From NCBI RefSeq assembly GCF_041435055.1, contig NZ_CP108002.1, positions 3,720,001-3,784,000 of the forward strand: DNA of 64,000 bases. The letters run 5' to 3'. Shown piece after piece: positions 34,781 through 43,553 of this stretch (position 1 is its first letter; every line of letters starts with the position of its first letter). The DNA comes from Streptomyces sp. NBC_00341 (GTDB lineage Bacteria; Actinomycetota; Actinomycetes; Streptomycetales; Streptomycetaceae). The notes below the pieces were generated by a model. The model saw nothing but the letters and a program-made list of their open reading frames with translations. It ran no database searches and was not told where the DNA came from. A program made the position numbers and the translations under genes.

Positions 34781-35916
34781 CCACGGCCGCGCCCGTGCAG
34801 CCCCTGCCGGTCGTCGGCGCCGGAGTGGTCTCCAGCGCGGGCTACGGACTGGCGTCCCTGGCCGGAGCGCTGGACCGGGGCTCCGTGCCGCAGGAGGCCG
34901 GGGAACCGGACGCGGCCGGGCGGGACGCGGCCTACCCGCCGCGTCCGGTCCGGTCCGTGCCCGGCTTCCGGGCCGCGGACCACCTGGGGCGCAAGGGCAC
35001 CAAGATCCTCGACCGGCTCGCCGGTCTCAGCCTGGTCGCCTGCAAGCAGGCGCTCGAAGAGGCGGGCCCGACCTCCGCCGGTACCGAGCCGGCCAGGACC
35101 GGTGTGGTGCTGGCCACCAACACCGGCAGCATCGCGGGCTACTCCGACCTGCTGTACGACACGCTCACCCTGGAGAAGCCCTACCTGATCAACCCGGGCA
35201 AGTTCGCGGGCAGCGTCATGAACTGCAGCGCCGGGCAGATGGCCATCCGGCACGGGCTCAAGGGCCTGAACGCCACCGTGGCCGGCGGCCGCAGCGCCAG
35301 CCTCTACGCCTTCCGGCACGCCCGGCTGGCCATGGCGGCGGGGCGCGCCGAGAAACTGCTCGTCGGCGGTGCGGAGGAGCTCAGCGCCCCGGTGGCCTGG
35401 GCCTGGCACCACGCCGGAACGCTGCGGGAGGCCGCACCGGTCGGCGAGGGCAGCGCCGTGTTCGTCGTCCGGGCCGAGGAGACCCCCGGCGAACCGGTCC
35501 TCGCGGAGCTGCTGGCCTGCGAGGTCGGCTTCCACGGGTGGACCGGGGCCGCCCGCCGGGCCGGCCTCCACCGCGGCCTGACGAACGGGCTGGCCGACGC
35601 CATCACCCGGGCCCTGGAGCGCAGCCAGGTGGCGGCGGAGGACGTGGCCGCCGTCTCCCTGGGCGCGGGTGACCACATCGGGCTGGACCGGCTGGAGGAG
35701 CGCGCGGTGCGGCTCGCCCTGGGCCGGCTGCCGGAGCCGGTGCGGGTGACCGAGGTGCTGGGCGAGACGTACAGCGCGGGCGGCGCCCTGCAGCTCGCGG
35801 CGCTGCTCGCCCGCTGGAAGAGCGCGCCGGGCGGCAAGGGTCCCCGCGTCGGCCTGATCACCTCGGTCGGCCACGACGGCAACGCCGGTGCGCTGGTCGT
35901 ACGCGAGCGGGTCTGA
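34777..35916 (+). CDS. Ketosynthase-like chain length factor (KS-beta), catalytically inactive
   Basis: 379 residues from GTG 34777, GGGAGG upstream. KS fold features are retained (VVGAGVVSSAG, GSVMNCSAGQMAIRHGL, GEGSAVFVVRAEE). All three catalytic residues are lost: the Cys position reads GGRSASLYAF (Arg172), the first His motif reads SLGAGDHIGLD and the second reads GETYSAGGALQ. It is a partner subunit controlling chain length. It is about 28 residues shorter than the KS. The GTGA overlap with the KS implies equimolar synthesis as a heterodimer. Confidence 0.88.
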   Translation: MTTAAPVQPLPVVGAGVVSSAGYGLASLAGALDRGSVPQEAGEPDAAGRDAAYPPRPVRSVPGFRAADHLGRKGTKILDRLAGLSLVACKQALEEAGPTSAGTEPARTGVVLATNTGSIAGYSDLLYDTLTLEKPYLINPGKFAGSVMNCSAGQMAIRHGLKGLNATVAGGRSASLYAFRHARLAMAAGRAEKLLVGGAEELSAPVAWAWHHAGTLREAAPVGEGSAVFVVRAEETPGEPVLAELLACEVGFHGWTGAARRAGLHRGLTNGLADAITRALERSQVAAEDVAAVSLGAGDHIGLDRLEERAVRLALGRLPEPVRVTEVLGETYSAGGALQLAALLARWKSAPGGKGPRVGLITSVGHDGNAGALVVRERV

Positions 35917-35949
35917 GTCCCGCCTACAAGAACAGGACGGTTGAGCCCC

Positions 35950-37626
35950 ATGGTGAAGCGGGATGAGTGGGACGCGATAGTCGTCGGCAGCGGCATGGGC
36001 GGCCTGGTGTGCGCGTCGTACCTGGCCGTGAGCGGGCGCCGCGTCCTCGTACTGGAGCAGCACGACGTGGCGGGGGGAAACAGTCATGTCTTCCGCCGCC
36101 GCCGGGCCTACGAGTTCGACGTGGGCGTCCACTACCTGGGCGACTGCGGGCCGGACGGAGTGCTGCCGGCGATCTTCTCCGGGCTGGGGCTCGACGGCCG
36201 GGTCTCCTACCGGGAGATGGACCGGGACTGCTTCGACCGGATCGAGATCCCGGGTCTCACGGTGGACGTGCCGGTCGGCTGGGAGGCCTATACGAAGCGG
36301 CTGACGGCGGCGCTGCCGGACCAGGGCGCGGGCATCGTGCGGTTCACCGGGATCTGCCGCTCTGTGGCCGCCGAGACCCGTTCGATGATGTTGTCGGACG
36401 GCGGGTCCTCGCTGGCGGACCTGCTGGCGCGCACGCCGGTCACCGCCGAGTGGGGACGCCGTACGCTCACCGAGCTGTTCGACCACTGCGGTCTTTCGCC
36501 CCGGGCGCGTACCGTGCTGGCCGCCCAGTCGCCCAACTACGGGATGGGGCCGCGCCAGGCCACCGTCTCCACCCACGCGGCCGTCACCGACCACTACCTG
36601 CGCGGCGCCTACTACCCCGAGGGCGGCGGCCAGGTGCTCGCCGCCGCTCTGGTCGAGGGTCTTGAGGCGCACGGCGGGGAGCTGCGGACCAGGAGCCGGG
36701 TGGAGCGCATCCTCGTCGAGGACGGCAGGGTCACCGGGGTGGGGATGAAGGACGGCGACGTCCTCCGCGCCCCGCTGGTGGTGTCGAACGCGGACTACTC
36801 GCGGACGGTGCTGGACCTGGTGGGCGAGGAGCACTTCGGCCGCCGGGTGGTCTCCCGTACCCGGCAGGCGAAGATGGCGCTGCCGCTGGCGACCCTCTAC
36901 GTCGCGCTCGACAAGGAGCTGCCGGCCCGTCCGAACGCCAATCTGTGGTGGTACCGGGACGCCGACATCGAGGGCTACTACGAGCAGTTGGAGAAGGAGA
37001 GCATCAGTCCGGTGCCGTTCCTGTTCGCGTCGTTCGCCTCGCTGAAGGACCCGGACACGCCGGCCGTCTGCCCGCCGGGTCACAGCAACTTCCAGGTGAT
37101 GACGCTGTGTCCGCCCGGCTACGAGTACTGGGGGGTGAACGAGGGGCCCGCGGCCGGTGAGCGCTACCGGCGCAACGGGGGTTACCAGGAGCGCAAGGCC
37201 GAGCTGACCGCGTCGATGCTGAGTACGGCGGAGGAGGTGCTCGGCCCGTTCCGCGACCACATCGTGCACCTGGAGACGGCGACCCCGATCACCCACGAGC
37301 GCTACACGCTGGCCACCGGCGGGACGCCGTACGGGCTGGCCCAGTGGGGCGGTACGGGCAGCCGCCCCGACACCCGCACCACCATCGAGGGGCTGCACGT
37401 GGTGGGCACCAACACCCGGCACGGCACCGGGATCACCGGCTCCGCGGTCGGCGGCATGGTGCTGGCCGGGCAGATCCTGGGCCGCGCCCTGATGGCCGAG
37501 GTCCACGGGGGCGCGCTCCTGGGCGACCCCGACCTGCTCCCGGAGCGCGGGGACGGCTGGGACCCGCTGGCCGTCTCGCGCGGCTCGGGCCGCCGCAACG
37601 CCCGCGGCCTGGCCCGGATCGGCTGA
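35950..37626 (+). CDS. FAD-dependent phytoene desaturase/carotenoid isomerase-like oxidoreductase
   Basis: 558 residues. FAD-binding GxGxxG is VVGSGMGGLVCASYLA at the N-terminus, followed by LVLEQHDVAGGNSH. The C-terminal FAD motif is GLHVVGTNTRHGTGITGSAVGG. The arrangement is that of CrtI/CrtISO and retinol-saturase-like enzymes, which act on conjugated polyenes or long lipid chains. A role desaturating or isomerising a polyene made by the KS/CLF system is a natural inference, since no other carotenoid gene is present. ATG 35950 is preferred to an upstream TTG at 35941; AGGACGG is the ribosome site. Confidence 0.85.
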   Translation: MVKRDEWDAIVVGSGMGGLVCASYLAVSGRRVLVLEQHDVAGGNSHVFRRRRAYEFDVGVHYLGDCGPDGVLPAIFSGLGLDGRVSYREMDRDCFDRIEIPGLTVDVPVGWEAYTKRLTAALPDQGAGIVRFTGICRSVAAETRSMMLSDGGSSLADLLARTPVTAEWGRRTLTELFDHCGLSPRARTVLAAQSPNYGMGPRQATVSTHAAVTDHYLRGAYYPEGGGQVLAAALVEGLEAHGGELRTRSRVERILVEDGRVTGVGMKDGDVLRAPLVVSNADYSRTVLDLVGEEHFGRRVVSRTRQAKMALPLATLYVALDKELPARPNANLWWYRDADIEGYYEQLEKESISPVPFLFASFASLKDPDTPAVCPPGHSNFQVMTLCPPGYEYWGVNEGPAAGERYRRNGGYQERKAELTASMLSTAEEVLGPFRDHIVHLETATPITHERYTLATGGTPYGLAQWGGTGSRPDTRTTIEGLHVVGTNTRHGTGITGSAVGGMVLAGQILGRALMAEVHGGALLGDPDLLPERGDGWDPLAVSRGSGRRNARGLARIG

Positions 37627-37645
37627 ATGCCGGCGGCAGGCACCA

Positions 37646-37684
37646 GGAAGGCCCCGTAGCCAGTGAGTGGTTACGGGGCCTTCC
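37646..37684. terminator. Bidirectional terminator between FAD enzyme and second ketoreductase
   Basis: 17-bp stem with one G-T wobble: 37646-37662 (GGAAGGCCCCGTAGCCA) / 37668-37684, loop GTGAG. It sits between convergent genes. Confidence 0.85.
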
Positions 37685-37702
37685 GCGTGGGCGGGTGGCG
37701 CG

Positions 37703-38473
37703 CTACTTGGCCCGCCCCAGACCGAGCTGGCCCGCCCAGCCGCCGTCCACGCGCAGCAGTTCGCCGGTGATGTACGAGGAGTCCTCACCGGCCAGGAAGG
37801 ACACGGCGCCGGCCACCTGCTCGGGCGTCGCGAACTCGCGCAGCGGCAGCTGGCGCTTGATGGCCCGGCCGCCGTCCTTCTCCAGCAGTCCGCCGATCAG
37901 GTCCGTCTCGGTGAACCCGGCGAGGACCGCGTTGACGCGGACCTCGAAGCGGGCCAGTTCGACGGCGGCGACCCGGGTGAAGGAGTTGACGGCCCCTTTG
38001 GAGGCGGAGTAGTTGGACTGGCCGACCCAGCCGCCCTCGCCCATGACGGAGGAGATGTTGATGATGTTGCCGTCGCGCTGGGACATGAAGTGCCCGGCGG
38101 CCGCCCGGGTGCAGTGGTAGACGCCGCCGATGTTGACCCGGAGCACCTCCCACCAGTCCTCTGGCGACTGGTCGAAGATGAGCCCGTCGCGGGCCACTCC
38201 GGCGTTGTTCACGAGGATGTGCAGCCCGCCGAGGCCGGCCAGCGTCTCGTCCACCAGCCGCTGGGCGGCCTCGGGGTCCGCCACGTCGGCCTGGAGGGCG
38301 ATGGCCCGCCCGCCGAGTGCGGTGATCTCCTCGACCGTGCGTTCGGCCTCGTCCTTTCGGGAGCGGTAGTTCACGGCGACCGCGGCCCCGTCGGCGGCGA
38401 GACGGAGCGCGATGGCCCGCCCGATGCCGCGGGAACCACCGGTGACCAGAGCTGCCCGGCCTTCGAGGGTCAT
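37703..38473 (-). CDS. FabG-like 3-ketoacyl-ACP reductase (second)
   Basis: 256-residue classical SDR with TGGSRGIGRAIAL, NNAGVARDGL, catalytic Ser in ISSVMGEGG and Tyr-x-x-x-Lys in NYSASKGAVNSF, the form found in FabG and reducing-PKS ketoreductases. GGAGACAG precedes ATG 38473. It is the only - strand gene in the + block, divergent from the Gfo/Idh gene. Having two ketoreductases suggests different chain-length or substrate specificity, or a role for one in sugar chemistry. Confidence 0.88.
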   Translation of the reverse strand: MTLEGRAALVTGGSRGIGRAIALRLAADGAAVAVNYRSRKDEAERTVEEITALGGRAIALQADVADPEAAQRLVDETLAGLGGLHILVNNAGVARDGLIFDQSPEDWWEVLRVNIGGVYHCTRAAAGHFMSQRDGNIINISSVMGEGGWVGQSNYSASKGAVNSFTRVAAVELARFEVRVNAVLAGFTETDLIGGLLEKDGGRAIKRQLPLREFATPEQVAGAVSFLAGEDSSYITGELLRVDGGWAGQLGLGRAK

Positions 38474-38512
38474 CGACTGTCTCCTTCTCCAGATGAATTG
38501 AGCGGACGCGGT

Positions 38513-38551
38513 AATTCCGTGAGCGGAATATGACGTTCAGTGAATTCCGTG
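38513..38551. promoter_or_regulatory. Palindrome and repeated half-site in divergent promoter region
   Basis: ATTCCGTGAGCGGAAT (38514-38529) is a perfect 6-4-6 palindrome. AATTCCGTG at 38513-38521 recurs at 38543-38551, 30 bp (three turns) apart. The 306-bp gap separates the - strand ketoreductase from the + strand Gfo/Idh operon and is AT-rich near 38560-38580; otherwise no gene is supportable in it. Confidence 0.5.
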
Positions 38552-38779
38552 CAGGGAAAGCGAATACCGAATATCCGAACAAGCGTATCCAGCGGACCCG
38601 TAGGCACGACCGTCCTTCCGATGCCACCTCGGCGTCCCGCCGTGTTCCTTTCGGCGCACCGGCGTGTCCGGACGAACCAATACCAAGTGGTCCGGCGCGG
38701 GTCACGGGAATTGGCCTGGCTGCATCTGCAGAACCGCTGCGAGTCTCTTTTTACTACGACAGCGAAGGGCGGTAATCAG

Positions 38780-39793
38780 ATGAGGAAGAAAGGCAATTCA
38801 CCTTCCGTCATCGTCGGATACGGGCATGCGGGCCGCGATCTCCACCATCGGGCGCTGCGGGACATCACCGGCGGCCGGTCCCTGGTGATCGCCGTCGACC
38901 CGCGTCCCGCCGAGGTGATCGGAGGGGAGTGGGTGCCGGACATCCGCGGCGCGGTGGCGGAGCTGTGGGCGGCGGGGTACCGGGTGGCCGACGCCGTCTT
39001 CCACGTGGCCGTGCCGCCGAACGCGCACCGGGACTGCATGGAGCAGCTCCTGCGCGCCGGGGCCCAGCGCTTCATCCTGGAGAAGCCGATCGCCAACACC
39101 ATCGAGGACGCGGCCTACTTGGTGGACCTGGCGGAGGCGACCGGCTCCGTGGTGCTGCCGATGAGCGTCTGGCCGTCCAGCCGGGTCACCGAGGCCGCGG
39201 AGGAGCTGGTGGCCTCCGGGGCGATCGGTGAGCCGGTCTCGTACCACATGGAGCAGAGCAAGCCGCGCTTCCGCCGTTCGCTGCAGACCCAGGGCCACGG
39301 CAGCGCCTTCGAGGTGGAGCTGCCGCACCAGTTGCTGCTCGCCCTGCACCTCGCGGGGTCCGTCGCGGAGGTCACCCGGTCGCGCGGCTGGGACCTGCCG
39401 CTGCCGTTCGGCCGGCTCGACCGGATGGGCGGCGCCGAGGTCGAACTGCTGCACACCTCCGGCGTCCGGACCACGCTGTACACCGATCTCGCCTCGCCCG
39501 TGCGCCGCCGCCGGCTGCACATCCACGGCTCCGAGGGCACCCTCGTGGCCGACTACCCCGTCTCGGGGGACGACGACTTCGGCCAGGTCCGCATCGCCGG
39601 ACGCCCGGTCCGCACGGTCGTCCAGGACGCCCCGCTGACCCGGTTCATCGAGCAGGCCTACGAGCACTTCCACGGCGAGCGCCCGGCCCCGCGCAGCGGT
39701 CTCGCCCTGCACCTGGAGTCCATGGAACTCCTGGACACCGCCCGCACCGCGGCTTTCGCGGCCTCCGCCACCGTCCCGCAGGAAGCAGCATGA
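38780..39793 (+). CDS. Gfo/Idh/MocA-family NAD(P)-dependent dehydrogenase
   Basis: 337 residues from ATG 38780 (AAGGGCGG upstream). Rossmann start VIVGYGHAGRDLHHRAL, the family EKP motif FILEKPIAN near residue 98, and a C-terminal dimerisation/substrate domain with ELPHQLLLALHLAG. Members oxidise or reduce sugars, cyclitols or imines at a C-OH; here with aminotransferases in the cluster it could make a keto-sugar for transamination or reduce an imine. ATGA overlap with the ATP-grasp gene indicates coupled function. Confidence 0.85.
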   Translation: MRKKGNSPSVIVGYGHAGRDLHHRALRDITGGRSLVIAVDPRPAEVIGGEWVPDIRGAVAELWAAGYRVADAVFHVAVPPNAHRDCMEQLLRAGAQRFILEKPIANTIEDAAYLVDLAEATGSVVLPMSVWPSSRVTEAAEELVASGAIGEPVSYHMEQSKPRFRRSLQTQGHGSAFEVELPHQLLLALHLAGSVAEVTRSRGWDLPLPFGRLDRMGGAEVELLHTSGVRTTLYTDLASPVRRRRLHIHGSEGTLVADYPVSGDDDFGQVRIAGRPVRTVVQDAPLTRFIEQAYEHFHGERPAPRSGLALHLESMELLDTARTAAFAASATVPQEAA

Positions 39794-40986
39794 GCACCGT
39801 CGTGATCATCGAGCCCCGCTCCTCGGGGCGGGAGCTGGTGACCCGGGCGCACGAGCTCGGGCACACCGTCATCGTCCTGAGCTCCGCCACCGGGCCCGGC
39901 CAGGACCCGGGGAAGGCCGACCGGGTGATCACCACGGACACCTTCGACCAGGCCGCCGTGCTCGACCTGATCCGCGCCCTGCACGCGGAGACCCCGATCG
40001 ACGCGGTCCTGCCCGGCTTCGAGCACTTCGTCTCGCTCGCCGCCCACGCCGCCGCCGCGCTCGGCCTGCCCGGCATCCCCCCGGACGGCGTGGCGCCGTT
40101 GCGCCACAAGCACCGGATGCGCCGGGCCGTGGACGCGGCGGGCCTCGACCAGCCCCGCTACCGGACCGTCTCCGGCTCGCGGTCCGCCGCCGCCGCGTAC
40201 GCGGAGCTCGGCCCGGTCTGCGTGGTCAAGCCGGTCGACCAGTCGGGGAGCCTCGACGTGCGCCGGGTGGGCTCCGAGCGGGAGGCCGTCGGCGCGTTCC
40301 GCCGGGCGCTGCGCTCCGGCCGGGGCGCCGGGCTGGTGCTGGTCGAGGAGTACGTCCAGGGGCCGGAGTACAGCGTCGAGGGGTACGTCGAGGACGGCCG
40401 GGTGCACGTGCTCGCCATCACGGAGAAGATCCTCGGGCAGGAACCGCACTTCGTCGAGGTCGGGCACATCGTGCCGGCCCAGCTGGAGGCGCGGACGGCC
40501 GCCCGGATCAGGTCCTACGTCGTGCGGGTCCTGGAGGCCGTCGCCCTGGGCATCGGACCGTTCCACGCCGAGCTGCGGATGTCCGCGCGCGGACCGCTGC
40601 TGATGGAGGTCGCGGCCCGGCTGCCCGGCGACCGCATCCCGGAGCTGCTGCGCCTGGCCTGCGGCCACGACCTGTACGAGATCATGCTGCGCTGCTACCT
40701 GGGTCTGCCCAACCCCGCACCGGCCACGGCCCGTTCCGGCACCCGGGCCGGCATCCGCTACTTCCTGCGGCCGGGCCTCGACACCTACCGCGAGTTCCGC
40801 GTCGACCCGGTGATCGAGTCCGATCCCCGGGTGCGGGAGATAACCGTCCTGCTGCCGCCGGGCAGTGCGCTCTCCGAGCCCGGCAGCTCGTCGGGCCGGC
40901 TCGGCTACGTGCTCGCCGCGGGCGCCTCGTACCGGGAGACCGCGGGGGTACTGCGGCGTGCCGAGCGCGCCGTGACCTTCAGCTGA
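39790..40986 (+). CDS. ATP-grasp carboxylate-amine ligase (first)
   Basis: 398 residues with the three-domain ATP-grasp layout: an N-terminal pre-ATP domain to about residue 110, CVVKPVDQSGSLDVRRV as the first ATP lysine/loop, VLVEEYVQGPEYSVEGYVEDG, and metal-binding residues in FHAELRMSARGPLLMEVAAR (Glu, Glu-x-x-x-Arg). It most resembles L-amino-acid ligases and related amide-forming enzymes. It would join a carboxylate to an amino group via an acyl phosphate. Overlaps the Gfo/Idh gene by 4 bases; a second ATP-grasp gene follows after 37 bases. Confidence 0.85.
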   Translation: MSTVVIIEPRSSGRELVTRAHELGHTVIVLSSATGPGQDPGKADRVITTDTFDQAAVLDLIRALHAETPIDAVLPGFEHFVSLAAHAAAALGLPGIPPDGVAPLRHKHRMRRAVDAAGLDQPRYRTVSGSRSAAAAYAELGPVCVVKPVDQSGSLDVRRVGSEREAVGAFRRALRSGRGAGLVLVEEYVQGPEYSVEGYVEDGRVHVLAITEKILGQEPHFVEVGHIVPAQLEARTAARIRSYVVRVLEAVALGIGPFHAELRMSARGPLLMEVAARLPGDRIPELLRLACGHDLYEIMLRCYLGLPNPAPATARSGTRAGIRYFLRPGLDTYREFRVDPVIESDPRVREITVLLPPGSALSEPGSSSGRLGYVLAAGASYRETAGVLRRAERAVTFS

Positions 40987-41023
40987 ACGACCCGCACGCC
41001 TGTACCGACCATCCGGAGAACCG

Positions 41024-42292
41024 ATGAACCGCCACGTCCTGATCCTCAACCGCTGGGCCAACTCCTTCGCGGAGTACCACCGTTACCTCGACCACACCAC
41101 CGACCGCATCGCCTACCTCACCACCGCCGCAGGCCGGCAGCCGCTCGACGAGGAACTGGCCGAGTCCGTCCGGGTGGTCTCCGATCTCACCGACACCGCG
41201 GAGGTCCTGGCGCAGACCGCCCGGCTCATCGGCCTGTACGGACCGTTCACCCACGTCCTGGCGCTCTCCGAGTTCGACCTGGAGGCCGCGGGCGAGATCC
41301 GCCGGCACTTCGGTATCCCGGGGCGCGGCCCCTCGGAGGTCGCCGCCGTGCGGGACAAGGTCGTGATGAAGGGCCTGGTCGCGGCGGCCGGGCTGCGGGT
41401 GCCCGCGTTCGGGGCGACGCCGAGCGCCGGTTCGGTACGGGAGTTCGCCGCCCGGCACGGCTACCCGTTCGTCCTCAAGCCGCGCGCGGGCGCCGACAGC
41501 CAGGGCGTGCACGTGGTGCGCTCGCAGGACCGGCTGGACGCCCTGCTGGACGGCGCGGAGCTGTCCGACGCCCAGTGCGAGGAGTTCATCGACGGGGTGC
41601 TCTACCAGATCGACGGGGTGGTGAGGGGCGGCGAACTGCTCACCTCGCGCGCCTGGCGCTGCGGCGCCAGCTGCCTGGACTTCGCCACCGGTACGGCCTT
41701 CAGCTCGGTCGCCAACGACGACCCGGAGTTCGAACAGCGGGTGACCGCCTTCGCGGAGCGGGTCTGCGCCGCCCTCGCGCTCACCGACGACGTCTTCCAC
41801 CTGGAGGTGTTCCGCACCGCGGCTGACGACCTGGTGTTCCTGGAGATCGGGGCGCGGGCCGGCGGCGGTCAGGTCCGCTTCGTCTGGGAGGAGGTGTACG
41901 GGGTCGACCTGGTCGCCGCCTCCGCGCTGGTACAGCTCGGCGAGGAGCTTCTCATCGAGCCGATGGACCTGGCCGGACCGGTCGCCGGGTACCTGATGAT
42001 GCCCGAACCGCCCGTCCGCCCGGCCGTGGTGGAAGCGGTGACCTCGCTGGTGGGCCGGGTGCCCGAGCTGTACGCCGAGACGCTGCCGCCCCCCGGCACC
42101 GTGCTCAGCGGCAACGGCGGCGCCGTCCACACCGCCGGCACGTTCCGCTACCGGGCAGGCACCTCAGAGGAGGTCGAAGCGGCGATCCGGCAGACGCTGG
42201 CCTCCTACCGGCTCGACTGGCACCCGCTCGACGCGCACTCCATCGACACCAGGGGTCCGGCAGTCCGGGAGGCGGCCCATGTCGTCCTCTGA
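41024..42292 (+). CDS. ATP-grasp carboxylate-amine ligase (second)
   Basis: 422 residues, only distantly similar to the first. VRDKVVMKGLVAAAGL marks the start of the ATP-grasp core, FVLKPRAGADSQGVHVV the first ATP lysine loop, then QCEEFIDGVLYQIDGVV, with metal ligands in FHLEVFRTAADDLVFLEIGARAGGG. The Ala-Gly-Gly-Gly motif is typical of dipeptide-type ATP-grasp ligases. Two non-identical ligases imply two amide bonds, or one amide plus a phosphorylation-dependent step. Its end overlaps the exporter gene by 14 bases. Confidence 0.87.
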   Translation: MNRHVLILNRWANSFAEYHRYLDHTTDRIAYLTTAAGRQPLDEELAESVRVVSDLTDTAEVLAQTARLIGLYGPFTHVLALSEFDLEAAGEIRRHFGIPGRGPSEVAAVRDKVVMKGLVAAAGLRVPAFGATPSAGSVREFAARHGYPFVLKPRAGADSQGVHVVRSQDRLDALLDGAELSDAQCEEFIDGVLYQIDGVVRGGELLTSRAWRCGASCLDFATGTAFSSVANDDPEFEQRVTAFAERVCAALALTDDVFHLEVFRTAADDLVFLEIGARAGGGQVRFVWEEVYGVDLVAASALVQLGEELLIEPMDLAGPVAGYLMMPEPPVRPAVVEAVTSLVGRVPELYAETLPPPGTVLSGNGGAVHTAGTFRYRAGTSEEVEAAIRQTLASYRLDWHPLDAHSIDTRGPAVREAAHVVL

Positions 42293-43553
42293 GCTCCTGG
42301 ACCGGTCCGGGCAACAGGCCCCGGAGCCGCCGCGCGGACTCTGGCACCACCGGGACTTCCGCAGGCTGTGGGCCGGCCAGACGGTCTCGCTGCTCGGCTC
42401 CCGGGTCACCGAACTGGCCCTGCCGGTCACCGCGATCATGCTGCTCGACGCGGGCCCGGCCCAGCTGGGGCTGCTGAACAGCGCCCAGTACCTGCCGGTG
42501 CTCTGCGTCACCCTGTTCGCCGGAGTGCTGGCCGACCGGGTGCGCCGCCGCCCGCTGCTGATCGCCGCCAACCTCGGACGGGCCTCGATCCTCACCGCGG
42601 TGCCGCTGCTCGCCTGGCTGGGCGGACTCGGCGTCTGGGCCCTGTGCGCCGTGGCGTTCGCCACCGGGGTGCTCACCGCCCTGTTCGACGTGGCGTACCA
42701 GGCGTACGTCCCCTCGCTGGTGGCCAAGGAGCAGCTGGTCGAGGGCAACAGCAAGCTCCAGGCCAGCCGTTCGGTCGCGGAGACCGCCGGGCAGGGGCTC
42801 GGCGGCACGCTGATCCAGGTGCTCACCGCGCCCGTGGCCATCCTGGTCGACTGCGCGGGCTACCTCTTCTCGGCCGTCATGCTGCTGCGCATCCGTACCC
42901 CGGAGACCCCGCCGGTCCGCCCGGACGGCGCCCGTTCCTCCATCCGCAAGGAGATCGCCGCCGGGCTGCGCATGACGCTGCACAGCAGGCTGCTGCGGGT
43001 GATCATGCTGCACGCGTCCTGGTACAACCTGCTCTGGGACATCGTCCTGGTCGTCTTCCCGCTCTACGGCATCCGCGAGCTGCACCTCGGCCCGGCCGGT
43101 CTCGGCGTGATCATCGCGGTCGGCAGCCTCGGCGCGTTCGGCGGCGCACTGTCCGCGGGCCCGCTCGGGGCGCGGCTCGGGGTGGGCCGCACGATGGTCC
43201 TCGGCATGGTGGTGGCCTCCGCCGCGACGCTGCTGCTGCCGCTGGCCCCCGGCTCCGGCAGCGGCACCGGCCATCTGCTGCTCGGGGCCGGCTACGTCCT
43301 CAACGGCTTCGGCATCGCGGTCTTCAACATCCACTCGATCACGCTGCGCCAGGCGACCGTGCCCGCCGAACTCATCGGCCGGGTCAGCGCCACCTTCCGG
43401 TTCCTGACCTGGGCGGTGATCCCGCTGGGCGGGCTGCTCGGCGGACTGCTCGCGGCGGCGGTCGGCCCGCGTGCCGCGCTGGCCGTGACGGCGGGCGGAC
43501 TGACCGCGGGCGCCCTGGTGTTCCTGTGCTCGCGCACCGCCGTACGGTCATGA
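42279..43553 (+). CDS. MFS exporter (12-helix, EntS/MFS_3-type)
   Basis: 424 residues, about 12 hydrophobic segments. DFRRLWAGQTVSLLGSRVTELALP and FAGVLADRVRRRPLLI are the MFS_3 hallmarks; the second-half motif A is GPLGARLGVGRTMVLG. Family members export siderophores, macrolides and peptides, and the gene is embedded between ligases and trpF, so it likely exports the product. It is a second pump besides the DHA2 exporter at 28608. The 3' end carries the first copy of a 20-bp direct repeat. Confidence 0.88.
   Translation: MSSSELLDRSGQQAPEPPRGLWHHRDFRRLWAGQTVSLLGSRVTELALPVTAIMLLDAGPAQLGLLNSAQYLPVLCVTLFAGVLADRVRRRPLLIAANLGRASILTAVPLLAWLGGLGVWALCAVAFATGVLTALFDVAYQAYVPSLVAKEQLVEGNSKLQASRSVAETAGQGLGGTLIQVLTAPVAILVDCAGYLFSAVMLLRIRTPETPPVRPDGARSSIRKEIAAGLRMTLHSRLLRVIMLHASWYNLLWDIVLVVFPLYGIRELHLGPAGLGVIIAVGSLGAFGGALSAGPLGARLGVGRTMVLGMVVASAATLLLPLAPGSGSGTGHLLLGAGYVLNGFGIAVFNIHSITLRQATVPAELIGRVSATFRFLTWAVIPLGGLLGGLLAAAVGPRAALAVTAGGLTAGALVFLCSRTAVRS

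Noticed and set aside
34435..37788. 1117-codon open frame on the minus strand across KS, CLF and the FAD enzyme
   Set aside because: Antisense shadow of three genes with clear catalytic motifs; no promoter, ribosome site or family pattern.
38530..38775. 81-codon + strand frame in the divergent gap before the Gfo/Idh gene
   Set aside because: Poor codon bias, no ribosome site, and it covers the palindromic operator region.
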